In this document: piece after piece, positions 42,636-52,242 of the stretch
How positions within the stretch are numbered: the stretch's first letter is position 1
How the letters are laid out: the number at the start of each line of letters is the position of its first letter
Assembly: GCF_002351485.1 (NCBI RefSeq)
Contig: NZ_NWMW01000003.1
Location: 248,001 to 312,000, forward strand
Length of the DNA stretch: 64,000 nt
Direction of reading: 5' to 3'
Source of the DNA: Sphingomonas spermidinifaciens
GTDB lineage: Bacteria > Pseudomonadota > Alphaproteobacteria > Sphingomonadales > Sphingomonadaceae
Notes under the pieces: generated by a model
What the model was told of the DNA's origin: nothing
The model's input: only the letters and a program-made list of their open reading frames with translations
Databases searched by the model: none
Translations under genes and position numbers: made by a program

Positions 42636-43100
42636 ATGAGGGCAGGAAACGCAGCGATGATCGGCGGGCTGGTGGCGGGTGTCGTCACGACTGCGGCGAT
42701 GTGGACCGGCCGCAAGTCCGGCGTCCTCCACAAGACGCTTGATCGCGATGCGGTCGACTGGATCGACGACACCACGGGCTCGCGCTCGCGGATCGGCGAC
42801 ACTGGCACGAGCCTCGTCGAGTTCGGCAATCATCTGGGCGCGTCGGCGGCCTTTGCCGGCCTCTATGCCAAAATGCGCGAGGCGTTTCCCGACGTGCCGC
42901 CCGCCGCGCTCGGCGCGCTGTTCGGCACCGGTCTCTATCTCGTCAACATTGCCGGCATTGCGCCGCTGATCGGGATTACCGAGGGCGAGGCGAAGGCCGG
43001 CCCGCAGAAAGCGACCGAGCGCTGGGCGGTGCATGTGATCCAGTCGGTCGTGACGGCGCTGGTGATGGAAAAGCTTGCCGACCGACCGAAACACGCTTGA
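42636..43100 (+). CDS. small membrane protein of unknown function
   Basis: 154 residues from ATG 42636, with AAAGGA 6 bases upstream. An in-frame GTG at 42531 lies before the glnA terminator and is rejected. Two or three hydrophobic helices: AAMIGGLVAGVVTTAAMWTG near the start, ALGALFGTGLYLVNIAGIAPLIG in the middle, and VIQSVVTALVMEKL near the end, typical of YagU/DUF1440-like membrane proteins. I do not recognise a catalytic motif. It stands alone between glnA and a peptidase gene. Confidence 0.6.
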   Translation: MRAGNAAMIGGLVAGVVTTAAMWTGRKSGVLHKTLDRDAVDWIDDTTGSRSRIGDTGTSLVEFGNHLGASAAFAGLYAKMREAFPDVPPAALGALFGTGLYLVNIAGIAPLIGITEGEAKAGPQKATERWAVHVIQSVVTALVMEKLADRPKHA

Positions 43101-43141
43101 GGACTTGGCAGCGCGGGTCGCCGCGGCCTAGCCTGCAGGTC

Positions 43142-44440
43142 ATGAGCAAGCTCGCCCTCGCGCTCGCCGCCCTGCCCCTGCCCGCGCTCGCTCAGACACC
43201 TCCGCAGGTCGAGGCGATGCGACGGGCGGTCGCCGCCGATGCGCACCGCAACGAGGAACTGCTGGAGCGGTTGGTGACGCAGAACTCGGGCACGCTCAAC
43301 CTGCCGGGCGTCAAGGCGGCGGGCGAGATCGTGCGCGCCGAGCTCGAACCGCTGGACTTTGCGGTGCAATGGGTCGAGCAGGCGAAAGTGGGCCGCGCGG
43401 GGCACGTCGTCGCACGGCACAAGGGCGACGGGCGCGGCAAGCGGCTGCTGCTGATCGGTCATCTCGACACGGTGTTCGAACCGTCCTCGTCCTTTACCGG
43501 CTTCAGGCGCGAGGGCGGGCGCGCAATCGGGCCGGGCGTGGGTGATGACAAGGGCGGCGTCGTTATCATCGTCGCGGCGCTGCGGGCGATGCAGGCGGCG
43601 GGAACGCTCAAGAATGCCGACATCACCGTTTATCTTACCGGCGACGAGGAACGCACCGGCGAGCCGCCCGAGAAGGCGCGCGAGGGCCTCGTCGCGGCTG
43701 CGCGCGCCAGTGACATCGCCCTGGAATATGAGAATCTCGCGACCGACAACGGGGTCGAATACGGCACCGTCGCACGGCGCAGTTCGACCAGCTGGGAGCT
43801 CAAGACCAGCGGCGTCACCGGCCATTCGAGCGGCATCTTCGGCGAGAGCCTGGGCTATGGCGCGATCTACGAGATGGCGCGGATCCTCGACGGGTTCCGG
43901 CGCGAGCTGCCCGAGAAGAACCTGACCTACAATGTCGGGGTAATGGCGGGCGGTACCCCGGCGGCGCTCGACGCGGCGGGCGTCGCCGCGAGCGGCAGCG
44001 GCAAGACCAACATCGTCGCCGAGACTGCGATCGCGCGCGGCGACCTGCGCACGCTGACGCCCGAGCAGGATGCGCGGGTGCGGGCGAAGATGGCGGCGAT
44101 CGTCGCGCAGCACCTGCCGAAAACGGGCGCGACGCTGACCTTCTTCGACGGGATGCCGCCGATGGCGCCGAGCGAAGGCAACCGCGCGCTGCTGGCGACG
44201 CTCAACGCGGTCAATCGCAACCTGAAGCTGCCTGAAATGCCCGAATACGATCCCGCCAAGCGCGGCGCGGCGGATTCAGGCTGGGTCGCGGCGATCGTGC
44301 CGACGCTCGCGGGACTGGGGCCGGTCGGCGGCAAGGCGCATGCCGAGGGCGAGTGGGTGGACCTCTCCAGCCTGCCGCGGCAGGCGATCCGAAATGCCGT
44401 ATTCCTGACGCGCCTGTCGAAGGAACCGCGAAGCCGTTGA
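43142..44440 (+). CDS. secreted M20-family metallopeptidase (carboxypeptidase G2-like)
   Basis: 432 residues from ATG 43142, giving the signal peptide MSKLALALAALPLPALAQ. The M20 zinc site is visible: His and Asp in LIGHLDTVFE, Asp in GPGVGDDKGG, Glu pair in TGDEERTG. The insertion between (LKTSGVTGHSSG) is the dimerisation domain. Such enzymes cleave C-terminal Glu or other amino acids from peptides or folates, here probably in the periplasm. Function beyond family level cannot be told; no operon partner is evident. Confidence 0.88.
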   Translation: MSKLALALAALPLPALAQTPPQVEAMRRAVAADAHRNEELLERLVTQNSGTLNLPGVKAAGEIVRAELEPLDFAVQWVEQAKVGRAGHVVARHKGDGRGKRLLLIGHLDTVFEPSSSFTGFRREGGRAIGPGVGDDKGGVVIIVAALRAMQAAGTLKNADITVYLTGDEERTGEPPEKAREGLVAAARASDIALEYENLATDNGVEYGTVARRSSTSWELKTSGVTGHSSGIFGESLGYGAIYEMARILDGFRRELPEKNLTYNVGVMAGGTPAALDAAGVAASGSGKTNIVAETAIARGDLRTLTPEQDARVRAKMAAIVAQHLPKTGATLTFFDGMPPMAPSEGNRALLATLNAVNRNLKLPEMPEYDPAKRGAADSGWVAAIVPTLAGLGPVGGKAHAEGEWVDLSSLPRQAIRNAVFLTRLSKEPRSR

Positions 44441-44474
44441 TTTGTCTTCCTGATCTATCTCAGGAGAACATTGG

Positions 44475-45077
44475 ATGGCCCTCACCGCGCTCGCGCTCAA
44501 CTGTACGCTCAAGCCTTCGGGAGAATCCTCTACCGACGCGATGATCGCGGTGCTGGCGGATGCCTTCAAAGTACACGACGTGACGATCACCGAGACGATC
44601 CGCGTCGCCGCGCATGACGTGAAGCCCGGCGTCAGCAGCGACGAGGGCGAGGGTGACGCCTGGCCCGCAATCCGCGAAAAGATCCTTGCCGCCGATATCC
44701 TGATCTTTGGGGGCCCGATCTGGATGGGCCAGATCGGCAGCGTCGCCAAGCGGGTGCTCGAACGGCTCGACGCCTTCCTTTCTGAAACCGACGATCAGGG
44801 GCGGATGCCGAGCTATTCGAAGGTCGCGGTCGCCGCGATCGTCGGCAACGAGGACGGCGCCCACTTTTCCTCGGCGCAGCTGTTCCAGTCGCTCAACGAC
44901 GTCGGCTTCACCATTCCCGCGGTCGCCGCCTGCTATTGGGTTGGCGAAGCGATGGGATCAGTCGACTTCAAGGACCTGGACAAAACCCCCGAGAAGGTGA
45001 CTGAGACCGCGAAGATGGTGGCGTCGAACGCCGCGCATCTGGCCGGGTTGCTGAAGGACGCGCCCTATCCGGGATAG
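44475..45077 (+). CDS. flavodoxin-like NAD(P)H-dependent oxidoreductase family protein
   Basis: 200 residues with the flavodoxin-like FMN fold: LALNCTLKPSGESSTD as the phosphate loop, ADILIFGGPIWMGQIGSVAKRVLERLD as the second FMN loop, and AIVGNEDGAHFSSAQLFQSL. AGGAGA lies shortly upstream of the ATG. It probably reduces quinones or other small electrophiles with FMN; the substrate is unknown. Followed by a hairpin shared with the convergent quinone oxidoreductase gene. Confidence 0.82.
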   Translation: MALTALALNCTLKPSGESSTDAMIAVLADAFKVHDVTITETIRVAAHDVKPGVSSDEGEGDAWPAIREKILAADILIFGGPIWMGQIGSVAKRVLERLDAFLSETDDQGRMPSYSKVAVAAIVGNEDGAHFSSAQLFQSLNDVGFTIPAVAACYWVGEAMGSVDFKDLDKTPEKVTETAKMVASNAAHLAGLLKDAPYPG

Positions 45078-45088
45078 CGCCCGGCTCA

Positions 45089-45120
45089 CCGTCACCCCGG
45101 ACCCTGTTCCGGGGCGACGG
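45089..45120. terminator. hairpin between convergent genes, sphingomonad-type dispersed repeat
   Basis: CCGTC-A-CCCCGGA (45089-45101) pairs with TCCGGGG-C-GACGG (45108-45120): 12 pairs with one internal mismatch. The core CACCCCGGA...TCCGGGG resembles a palindrome scattered in many alphaproteobacterial genomes. Confidence 0.65.
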
Positions 45121-45126
45121 TGCAGG

Positions 45127-46101
45127 TCACGGGATAAGCACCGTGCTCCCGATCGTCGTGCCCGCCTCCAGTTCCTCATGCGCCTCGGCCACCGCTTCCA
45201 AGGGGAAGCGCTGGCCGATCTCCGCGCCGATCGCCCCTGAACGCAGCATCGCGAACACCTTGTCAGCATAACGCTGTCGCGCCTCGGGCGTCGTGGCATA
45301 GTGGAACAAGGTCGGCCGGGTGACGAACAGCGAGCCCTTGGCTGCGAGCACGCCGAGGTTGACGCCCTCGACCGGGCCGCTCGCATTGCCGAAGCTGACG
45401 ATCAGCCCGCGCGGGGCGGCACTGTCGAGCGACGCGCTCCAGCTGGCCTTGCCCACGCTGTCGAAGATCACCGGCACGCCCGCGCCGCCGGTGATTTCGC
45501 GGACGCGCGCGGCGATGTCCTCGGACTTGTGGAGGATGACGTGGTCGGCGCCCGCCTCGCGCGCACGCGCGGCCTTCGCCTCGCTGCCGACAATCGCGAT
45601 GACGTTCGCACCGACCGCCTTTAGCCAGCCGGTCAGCAGAAGCCCAACGCCGCCCGCCGCGGCCCAGACGAGGACGGTCATCCCCGCCTCGACTTTCGCG
45701 CAATCCTCGACCAGCATCGCCGCGGTCGCGCCCTTTAGCATCAGCGCAGCGGCGTCGTCGTCGCTCACGTCGTCGGGAAGGCGCACGAGCTGATCGGCGG
45801 CCACGGTCCGATGCGTCGCATAGGCGCCGCGGGTGGTGAAGGTCCCGACCCGATCGCCGACGGCGAAACCGGTCACACCCTCGCCCAGCGCCTCGATCAC
45901 GCCCGCACCTTCGGACCCCAGCACCGCGGGCAGCTCGATCGGATAAAGTCCCGAGCGGTGATAGGTGTCGATGTAATTGAGCCCGATCGCCGTTGCGCGC
46001 AGCCGAACCTCGCCTGGCTCTGGCTCGGGCAACATGGTGCCGACAAAGCCGAACACCTCCGGCCCGCCGGTCTTCTCGATGCGCTGGACGTGGGTCTGCA
46101 T
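45127..46101 (-). CDS. NADPH:quinone oxidoreductase (zeta-crystallin type)
   Basis: 324 residues from ATG 46101. Zinc-free medium-chain dehydrogenase/reductase: GLNYIDTYHRSGLYPIELPAVLGSEGAGVIEALGEGV at the start, the NADPH site VWAAAGGVGLLLTGWLKAVGANVIAIVGSE, and LFVTRPTLFHYATTPEARQRY near the end are all typical of QOR. It reduces quinones with NADPH by one-electron steps. The longer in-frame start at 46407 lies inside tamB in another frame and is not used. It follows tamB by 13 bases. Confidence 0.93.
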   Translation of the reverse strand: MQTHVQRIEKTGGPEVFGFVGTMLPEPEPGEVRLRATAIGLNYIDTYHRSGLYPIELPAVLGSEGAGVIEALGEGVTGFAVGDRVGTFTTRGAYATHRTVAADQLVRLPDDVSDDDAAALMLKGATAAMLVEDCAKVEAGMTVLVWAAAGGVGLLLTGWLKAVGANVIAIVGSEAKAARAREAGADHVILHKSEDIAARVREITGGAGVPVIFDSVGKASWSASLDSAAPRGLIVSFGNASGPVEGVNLGVLAAKGSLFVTRPTLFHYATTPEARQRYADKVFAMLRSGAIGAEIGQRFPLEAVAEAHEELEAGTTIGSTVLIP

Positions 46102-46114
46102 GGGACGACTCCGA

Positions 46115-49100
46115 TCAGTAATCGCGCGAGACGCGCACGTTGACGCTTTGCCGCCCGATCGTCGAGATGGTCGAGAGCACCGACAGCCACCTCGTGAACT
46201 GGAACTCGGCGCGCGTCGCCGAATAGCCCGCCCCGTCGCTGATGATCTCGACATAGGCGCGGCGAGTGATGAACTTGCCCGCGGCGATCGCGGTCTGCTG
46301 CCCCGTCTGCGGATCGGCGGACAGGATGCGCAGGCGGTCGAGCCCAGCCGCACGGCGCAGTGCATTGATCGGGTTGAGCCCGTCGCCCCCCTCCTGCAAC
46401 GCGGCAACCGCGCCCGCCAGTTGCAGCGCCTCTGGCGCGGACAGGCTGGTGATCGAGGTGCCGAACAGGAGCCGCGAGAGAAGTTCGTCCTCGGGCAACG
46501 CAGGCACGCTCGAAAAGCCGATCTCGGGCTTCAGCGCGGTGCCGGTCACGCGGATGGTTGCATTCAGGCCCTGCGTGTCGGCGTTCGCCTGAATGTCCAG
46601 CGCGGGGTTGGCGGGGACCGAGCCGTCGAAGCGGATCGCCCCGCGCTCGAGGTCGAAGTCGCGGCCGGCGAACTCGTAATCGCCGCGGATCAGGTCGGCG
46701 CGCCCCCGGATGCGCGGGTTGGTCGGCTCGCCGTCGATGCGCAGGTTCGCCGACCATTCGCTGTCGAGGCCGAGGCCCGTTACCGACATGCCGCCCGGCG
46801 CCCGCGCGCGCAGGTCGAGCTGCCAGGGTGTGGCGACGGACACCTCTTCCTCGCCCTCGGGCAGATTGATCTCCGTGATGTTGAGCCGCGGGATCGCCGC
46901 CGCCGCCGTCGCGCGTCCAAGGCGGTAGCGACTCGAATCCAGCGTCACCTCGCCCGCGATCGTGCCGCCCGCGCCGTCGCTCCTGATGGTCACCGGGCCG
47001 CTGACCGTCGCGCCGATATCGTCGCGGTTGATGACGAGCGCATTCCGCGCCTCGAGCCTCAGGTCCATGCCGAAGCCGCGCGCGGCAGCGAGGTCGAAGG
47101 CGCCGCTGCCGCTGATCGTCCCCTGCTTGCCGTCACTCGCCTCGAACCGCTCGATGACGAGGCGCGAGCCGTCGAAACGGCCGGCGGTCTTCACGCCCGT
47201 CAGCACGGTACCCATGACCCCGCTGGCGATCCGGGCATTGTCGCTGCGGACGAGACCGCGGATGCGCGGATCGGACAGGCGGCCCGACACGTCGGCACCG
47301 ATCCGCACCGGGCCGGAAAGGTCGAACAGCTCGATGCCCGTCAGCCGCCATAGCGTGTCGGCCGGCCCGCCATAGCGAAGCTGCGCAAACAGCGGTGCAT
47401 TGGCGAGCCGCTCGGCCAGCGTGCCCCCGCCCAGCGGGCTCATCCGCGCCTGAGCCCGCCCGACGATGCGCCCGCCCGATGCCATGACCGCGCGGAAGCC
47501 CGCCCGGTCGGCACGGAGCACGCCGCGCAGCCCGACGTCGATCGGCGTCGCCGAGAGGACGAGGCCCGCGCGGCTGAGGCCGCGGACGGTCATGTCGATG
47601 CTGCCGGTGGGTGCGGCGCCCGGCACGCTCGCGTAGCTCAGCTTGCCCGAAGCCGATCCGCCGAGGCCGAGGCCAGGATAGCCGATATCGAGCACGCCGA
47701 GCGGCATCCGGGTCAGGCTCGCGTCGATCGTCAGTGCGTCGCCGAACCGGCCGGAGAGCTGCGCCTCGCCGCCCGCGAACGCGAATTTGGTGGGGGCGAG
47801 CGTCCAGCCATCGCCCGCGCGCCTCAATTCGGCGGCGCTCAGGAGCTTGAGCGGCCGCCCGTCGAGCTGCCCGCCGCCCGACAGCGTGTAGCGATCGGGT
47901 GCGACGCCCACATCGAAGTCGAGCGCGAAACGGCGGCCGCGGGCACCCGCCAGCGACACCTTTCCGCTGCCCGACCCGGCGCGCAGCGCGACGCTGCCGT
48001 TGAGGCGCGCGAGGCTGAGGGCACCGCGGCTGAGCCCGCGCACCTGCGTGTCGGCGGTGAGGTCGGTGCCGTCGGGGTCGAGCCGCACCGCGAAGCGCAG
48101 CCGCCCCGAGCGGACACGCGCGCCGGCAATCGCTGCGCCCTGTGCGGCGAGGTCGCCCTCGATCCGCTGAATCTCGCCCTCGGGCACGAAGCCGATGCGG
48201 CCGGACAGCCCGCCGCCCGCCACCTGGATCGCACCTGAAAAGCCGCCGGGCACGATGTCGAGCGCGCCCTGCCCGCGCGTGCCCGCCACGTCGAGCCGAT
48301 CGACGACCACGCGCGCCTGCCCCCCGCGCGGCAGCAGGATCGTGCCGTTCGCGGTGAAGGGCCCCAGCCGCGAGCCGCCCGCGGCACTGTAGCGATAGCC
48401 CTCTGCCACCGGATCGAGCGCAGCAGTCACGTCGGCGAGGCCCAGCGTCTCCTGCGGCCGGGCGAGGCGAAGGCGTACGGCTGGTCGCTCGATCCGGCCG
48501 TCGAGGCTCAGCACCACCGGGCCGTATTGGCGCGACACCCCCTCCCCCGCGAAGACGAACGTCCCGTCGATCCGGCGATAGCCGTTGCCGCGCAGGTTGA
48601 GCCCCGGCGAAACGAGGCGCAGGTCGACGAAGCGGAGAATACGGTCCGGCCCCCGCTCCAGCCGGGTGACGATCCGCGGCAACCCCTGTGTCAGCGAGCG
48701 GAAGAAGGCGTTCTCAAGGCTCAGCATCCGCGCGGTACCGGTGCCGACGATCCGCGTCCCCCGACCGCCTGCGCCGGGCACGACCGATAGCCTTGTATCG
48801 ACCTCGACGAGGCCAAGGCCGGGGATGCGGTAGCGGCGGAGGCCGCCCGCGAGACCGACTTCGTAGCGGCCGGTACGCAGGTCGAGGAACAGCATCACCC
48901 GGCCGTTCAGCTGGTCCGACCGCACCTGAAGCGCGTCTGCGGTGACGGCGGTGCTCGTCACCTTGAGCGGTCCGGTGACGCTTAGGTTGCGAAGGATGCC
49001 GCCCGCCACGTCGCCCACGCCCGTCACGCGCGCGGCGGTGAGCGACAGCGGCACCGTCACCGGTGTCTTCGACAGGCGGCCGCCGCCGGCGGCGCGCACC

Positions 49101-50260
49101 ACCTCGAACCCCGTCTGGTCGAACGCCGCGCGGTCGGCGGTCAGGCGATAGTCGAAGCTCGCCCGGTCGAACGCGCCGTCCAGCGTGACGCGCGCGCGGA
49201 TGTTGCGGCCGGTCATGTTAGGGAACAATGCGGGCGGGCGCAGCAGGCGGATATCGGTGACGAGATTGCGCCAGCCACTGGTCGCCAGATCGACGCCGCC
49301 CCGGCTGTCGATCGCAAGCGACGCGGTGCGCAGCGACAAGGTGCCGGTCAGCCGGCGTTCGGCAAGCGTCGCCTGTCCCGCGACCCGGATCGAGGGATGC
49401 GACAGGCGCTGGAGCCGCCCCTTAAGCAGGCTGGCGGGGGCGAGCGTGCCGTTCAGCGCATAGCGGCCGGCATCGGCGCCCAGCCGCAGATCGACGATAC
49501 GCGCGGTGCCGACCTCGGCCCTTGCGGCACCGCGCCAGCGCGACCAGCTGCCGTCACCCGCGACCGCGAAGCCCACCGGCGCGCGCGTGCCGATCATTCG
49601 CGCCAGAACGCCCTCACTGCGCCCCCTGCCCCGTGCGGCAAGGTCGAAGCGGTCGCGGTCGGGCGCGGCGTCGAGCTTCAGGCGGACGAAATCGCTTCCC
49701 TGCACCAGCCCGGTCAGGTCGATCAGCGCGCGCCGATCGCGCACGGCGCCGCGCCCTACCAGCTTCGCCACGCGCCGCTGCCCCGCCACCGCCGGCGCGA
49801 GTTCGAGCCGCTCGGCCCGCAACATGCCGACATGAATGTCGAACCCGGGCAGGATCGGCCCGCGCCGTCCCGTCGGGCTGGGCTGCGGCAGCTTGTGGAG
49901 CGTCGCCACCGGCACGATCAGGCTGCGAATGTCGAGGGTGTTGCGCGCCCACGCCAGCGGCCGCCAGTCGAGCTCGGCGCGCGGTGCGCTGAAGACCAGG
50001 CCCCTCGGATCGCGGATCGTCACGTCGATCAGCGTCGCGCGGCCGTAGATCGAGCCCTCGATCCGCCCGACGCGGTACTTCATCCCGTCGCGCGGGCTAA
50101 GCGCGGCGATCCGGTCGGCGATGAAGCGGTGTCCGGGCTGGGTATCGATCAGCAGCAGCGCCGCGCCGACCGCGAGCAGCAGCACGGCGACGAGGCCGAG
50201 CAGCCAGCGCCACCAGCGGCGAGGCCTGCGCGGCGCGGGCGGCGCGGACTCGTCGTTCAA
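46115..50260 (-). CDS. tamB: translocation and assembly module inner-membrane protein TamB (AsmA-like, DUF490)
   Basis: 1381 residues. One N-terminal membrane segment (WWRWLLGLVAVLLLAVGAALLLID), then a very long periplasmic stretch of beta-strand repeats forming the lipid-carrying groove typical of this family, and the conserved C-terminal TamB domain (ARAPGGMSVTGLGLDSEWSANLRIDGEPTNPRI onward, ending RVSRDY). It spans the periplasm with TamA and serves in phospholipid transport and outer-membrane protein insertion. Its start overlaps the tamA stop by ATGA (50257-50260). Length is within the family's range. Confidence 0.93.
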   Translation of the reverse strand: MNDESAPPAPRRPRRWWRWLLGLVAVLLLAVGAALLLIDTQPGHRFIADRIAALSPRDGMKYRVGRIEGSIYGRATLIDVTIRDPRGLVFSAPRAELDWRPLAWARNTLDIRSLIVPVATLHKLPQPSPTGRRGPILPGFDIHVGMLRAERLELAPAVAGQRRVAKLVGRGAVRDRRALIDLTGLVQGSDFVRLKLDAAPDRDRFDLAARGRGRSEGVLARMIGTRAPVGFAVAGDGSWSRWRGAARAEVGTARIVDLRLGADAGRYALNGTLAPASLLKGRLQRLSHPSIRVAGQATLAERRLTGTLSLRTASLAIDSRGGVDLATSGWRNLVTDIRLLRPPALFPNMTGRNIRARVTLDGAFDRASFDYRLTADRAAFDQTGFEVVRAAGGGRLSKTPVTVPLSLTAARVTGVGDVAGGILRNLSVTGPLKVTSTAVTADALQVRSDQLNGRVMLFLDLRTGRYEVGLAGGLRRYRIPGLGLVEVDTRLSVVPGAGGRGTRIVGTGTARMLSLENAFFRSLTQGLPRIVTRLERGPDRILRFVDLRLVSPGLNLRGNGYRRIDGTFVFAGEGVSRQYGPVVLSLDGRIERPAVRLRLARPQETLGLADVTAALDPVAEGYRYSAAGGSRLGPFTANGTILLPRGGQARVVVDRLDVAGTRGQGALDIVPGGFSGAIQVAGGGLSGRIGFVPEGEIQRIEGDLAAQGAAIAGARVRSGRLRFAVRLDPDGTDLTADTQVRGLSRGALSLARLNGSVALRAGSGSGKVSLAGARGRRFALDFDVGVAPDRYTLSGGGQLDGRPLKLLSAAELRRAGDGWTLAPTKFAFAGGEAQLSGRFGDALTIDASLTRMPLGVLDIGYPGLGLGGSASGKLSYASVPGAAPTGSIDMTVRGLSRAGLVLSATPIDVGLRGVLRADRAGFRAVMASGGRIVGRAQARMSPLGGGTLAERLANAPLFAQLRYGGPADTLWRLTGIELFDLSGPVRIGADVSGRLSDPRIRGLVRSDNARIASGVMGTVLTGVKTAGRFDGSRLVIERFEASDGKQGTISGSGAFDLAAARGFGMDLRLEARNALVINRDDIGATVSGPVTIRSDGAGGTIAGEVTLDSSRYRLGRATAAAAIPRLNITEINLPEGEEEVSVATPWQLDLRARAPGGMSVTGLGLDSEWSANLRIDGEPTNPRIRGRADLIRGDYEFAGRDFDLERGAIRFDGSVPANPALDIQANADTQGLNATIRVTGTALKPEIGFSSVPALPEDELLSRLLFGTSITSLSAPEALQLAGAVAALQEGGDGLNPINALRRAAGLDRLRILSADPQTGQQTAIAAGKFITRRAYVEIISDGAGYSATRAEFQFTRWLSVLSTISTIGRQSVNVRVSRDY

Positions 50261-52206
50261 AATGCCTGCCCCAGGCTGACATAGACGGCAATGCGCGAAT
50301 CGCCTGGCTGCGGGTTGATCGGCGTGCCGACATCGACGCGGATCGGGCCGAAGTTCGAATAATAGCGCACGCCGATCCCGGCCCCCACGCGGAAGTCGGT
50401 GAACTTGGGCAAGGGCGAGGTATAGATGTTGCCCGCGTCGATGAACGGCACCACGCCAAAATTGCCGAACGCCTTGACCCGCGCTTCGATCGAAAACTCG
50501 GTCAGGCTGCGCCCGCCGATCGGATCGTTGTTGAGGTCGCGCGGGCCGATCGACTGGAAGCCGTAGCCGCGCACCGACGCGCCGCCGCCCGCATAGAAGC
50601 GCCGCGAGGGCGCGATCGCGTCACGCGGCGCACCGACGATCGTGCCGAGCCGGGTGCGCGCCGCGAGCACGACGCGATCGGTAATGGGGCGATAGATGCT
50701 GGCGTCGAGCTGCGTCCGTGCATAGCCGAAGGTCGCGCCCGACAGCGACACCTCGGGCGACAGCCGCCCGCCCAGTCTGAACCCGCGCGTCGGGTTCAAG
50801 AGGTCGTCGGTGCCGTCATAGGTCAAGCTCGTCGGCAGCGCGCCGATGAAATAGGTGCGCTCGCGCGGCTCGCCGGTCGCGAGGATGACGTCCTGCTCGC
50901 GGCTGGCGGCGAGCTCGGCACCAAGCGACCAGATCCAGGCCTTCTGAAAGAAGATGTTGGTCTGTCGCTCCATCGTTCCCGCCAGCAGCAGCGTGTCCGC
51001 CGAATAGGCGTCGCGCTCCAGATGCGCCGCGGTCGCCTGCAGCGTCAGCACGCGGTCGCGTTCGTGGAAATTGTTGCGGCGGAAGGAGACACCCGCCAGC
51101 TGCTCGCGCGTGCCCGCGACGCCGCGCAGCGTCAGCGCGCCTTCGGGCGGGAACAGGTTGCGATGCGTCCAGCTCGCCTCGACCCGCGCACCCTCGCCCG
51201 TGCCATAGCCGATCTCGCCCGCGATCGTGCGCGGCGGCGCGGGGGCCATGCGGACGGCGAGATCGACGGTGCCGGGCTCGGCGCCCTTGACCGGCTCGAT
51301 CCGGACGGCGCTGACCAGACCGGTCTGGATGATCGCACGGCGCAGGTCATCGACCGACCCCTGGTCGAAGCTTTCGCCCGGCTTGAAGCGGGCGATGTCC
51401 TGCACATGATCGCCGTCAAACACGCGGTTGTCGCGCGTGGTGATCCGGCCGAAGCGCAGCGCCTCGCCCGGCGTCACCTTCACGGCCAACGTTGCCGTGC
51501 GCGTCGCGTGATCGACGACGATGCGGCTCTCGCCCACCTCGGCGAAAGGAAAGCCCTCGCGCCCGATCCGCTCCTTGAGGTTCGCTTCGGCCGCGGCGAT
51601 CGTGTCGGCGTTGACGGGGTCCCTCGGCTCGACCGCGAACGCCTTGCGCAGCGCCTCGGCCTTGGCCCCCGCGGGTTCGAGGCCCTCTAGCGTCACTCCG
51701 GCAAAGCGATATACGTCGCCAGGCACCGCGGTCAGTAGCACGGTCACGTCGCCCGTCACCGCCTCAACCCGCGTCTGCACCTCGGCATCGTAATAGCCCT
51801 CGGCGCGGAGCAGTTCGTTCAGCAGCCCCGCGTCCTCGCGCGCGCGGCGGTCAAGCTGGGCGGCATTTGCGGGCTTGTCCTCGCCCGCCCGAAGCGTCGA
51901 GGCCTCGTTGAAGCGCTGGCGCATCAGGTCGGTCCAGACGCCGTCCATTCCCTCGACGCGATAGCGATAGCGCGTCTCCGCCGCGACCTGTGGCACGCTG
52001 TCGGCAATCTGGGCGGGATCGGCCTTCAGGTCGGGCCAGTCGAGGCCAAGCTCGGGCATCGGTGCCAGCGGATCGCCGAAATCGAGCAACCCTTCGTCGG
52101 CTGGGCGCGCCTGCTCCTGTGCCCATGCACACGCGGGCGACAGGGCGATCAGGCCGGCGGCGGCAACGGGCCAGCATCGCCGGCGGACGGCACTCGACAT
52201 GGCCAT
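50257..52206 (-). CDS. tamA: outer-membrane assembly protein TamA (Omp85/BamA family)
   Basis: 649 residues. Signal peptide (VAAAGLIALSPACAWAQ), three POTRA-type domains (about 75-290, for example GEALRFGRITTRDNRVFDGDHVQDIARFKPGESF), then a 16-strand barrel with the Omp85 hallmarks: GGGASVRGYGFQSIGPRD, LTEFSIEARVKAFGNFGVVPFIDAGNIY, FRVGAGIGVRYYSNFGPIRVDVGTPINP and terminal Phe. Works with the inner-membrane tamB product in outer-membrane biogenesis. ATG 52206 or ATG 52200. Confidence 0.94.
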   Translation of the reverse strand: MAMSSAVRRRCWPVAAAGLIALSPACAWAQEQARPADEGLLDFGDPLAPMPELGLDWPDLKADPAQIADSVPQVAAETRYRYRVEGMDGVWTDLMRQRFNEASTLRAGEDKPANAAQLDRRAREDAGLLNELLRAEGYYDAEVQTRVEAVTGDVTVLLTAVPGDVYRFAGVTLEGLEPAGAKAEALRKAFAVEPRDPVNADTIAAAEANLKERIGREGFPFAEVGESRIVVDHATRTATLAVKVTPGEALRFGRITTRDNRVFDGDHVQDIARFKPGESFDQGSVDDLRRAIIQTGLVSAVRIEPVKGAEPGTVDLAVRMAPAPPRTIAGEIGYGTGEGARVEASWTHRNLFPPEGALTLRGVAGTREQLAGVSFRRNNFHERDRVLTLQATAAHLERDAYSADTLLLAGTMERQTNIFFQKAWIWSLGAELAASREQDVILATGEPRERTYFIGALPTSLTYDGTDDLLNPTRGFRLGGRLSPEVSLSGATFGYARTQLDASIYRPITDRVVLAARTRLGTIVGAPRDAIAPSRRFYAGGGASVRGYGFQSIGPRDLNNDPIGGRSLTEFSIEARVKAFGNFGVVPFIDAGNIYTSPLPKFTDFRVGAGIGVRYYSNFGPIRVDVGTPINPQPGDSRIAVYVSLGQAF

Positions 52207-52242
52207 GAGCCCTATTGCGTCACCGACGCGGCGGCAATGGGG

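Noticed and set aside
42531..43100. Longer start for the small membrane protein at 42531
   Set aside because: It would translate through the glnA terminator hairpin; the ATG at 42636 has its own AAAGGA site.
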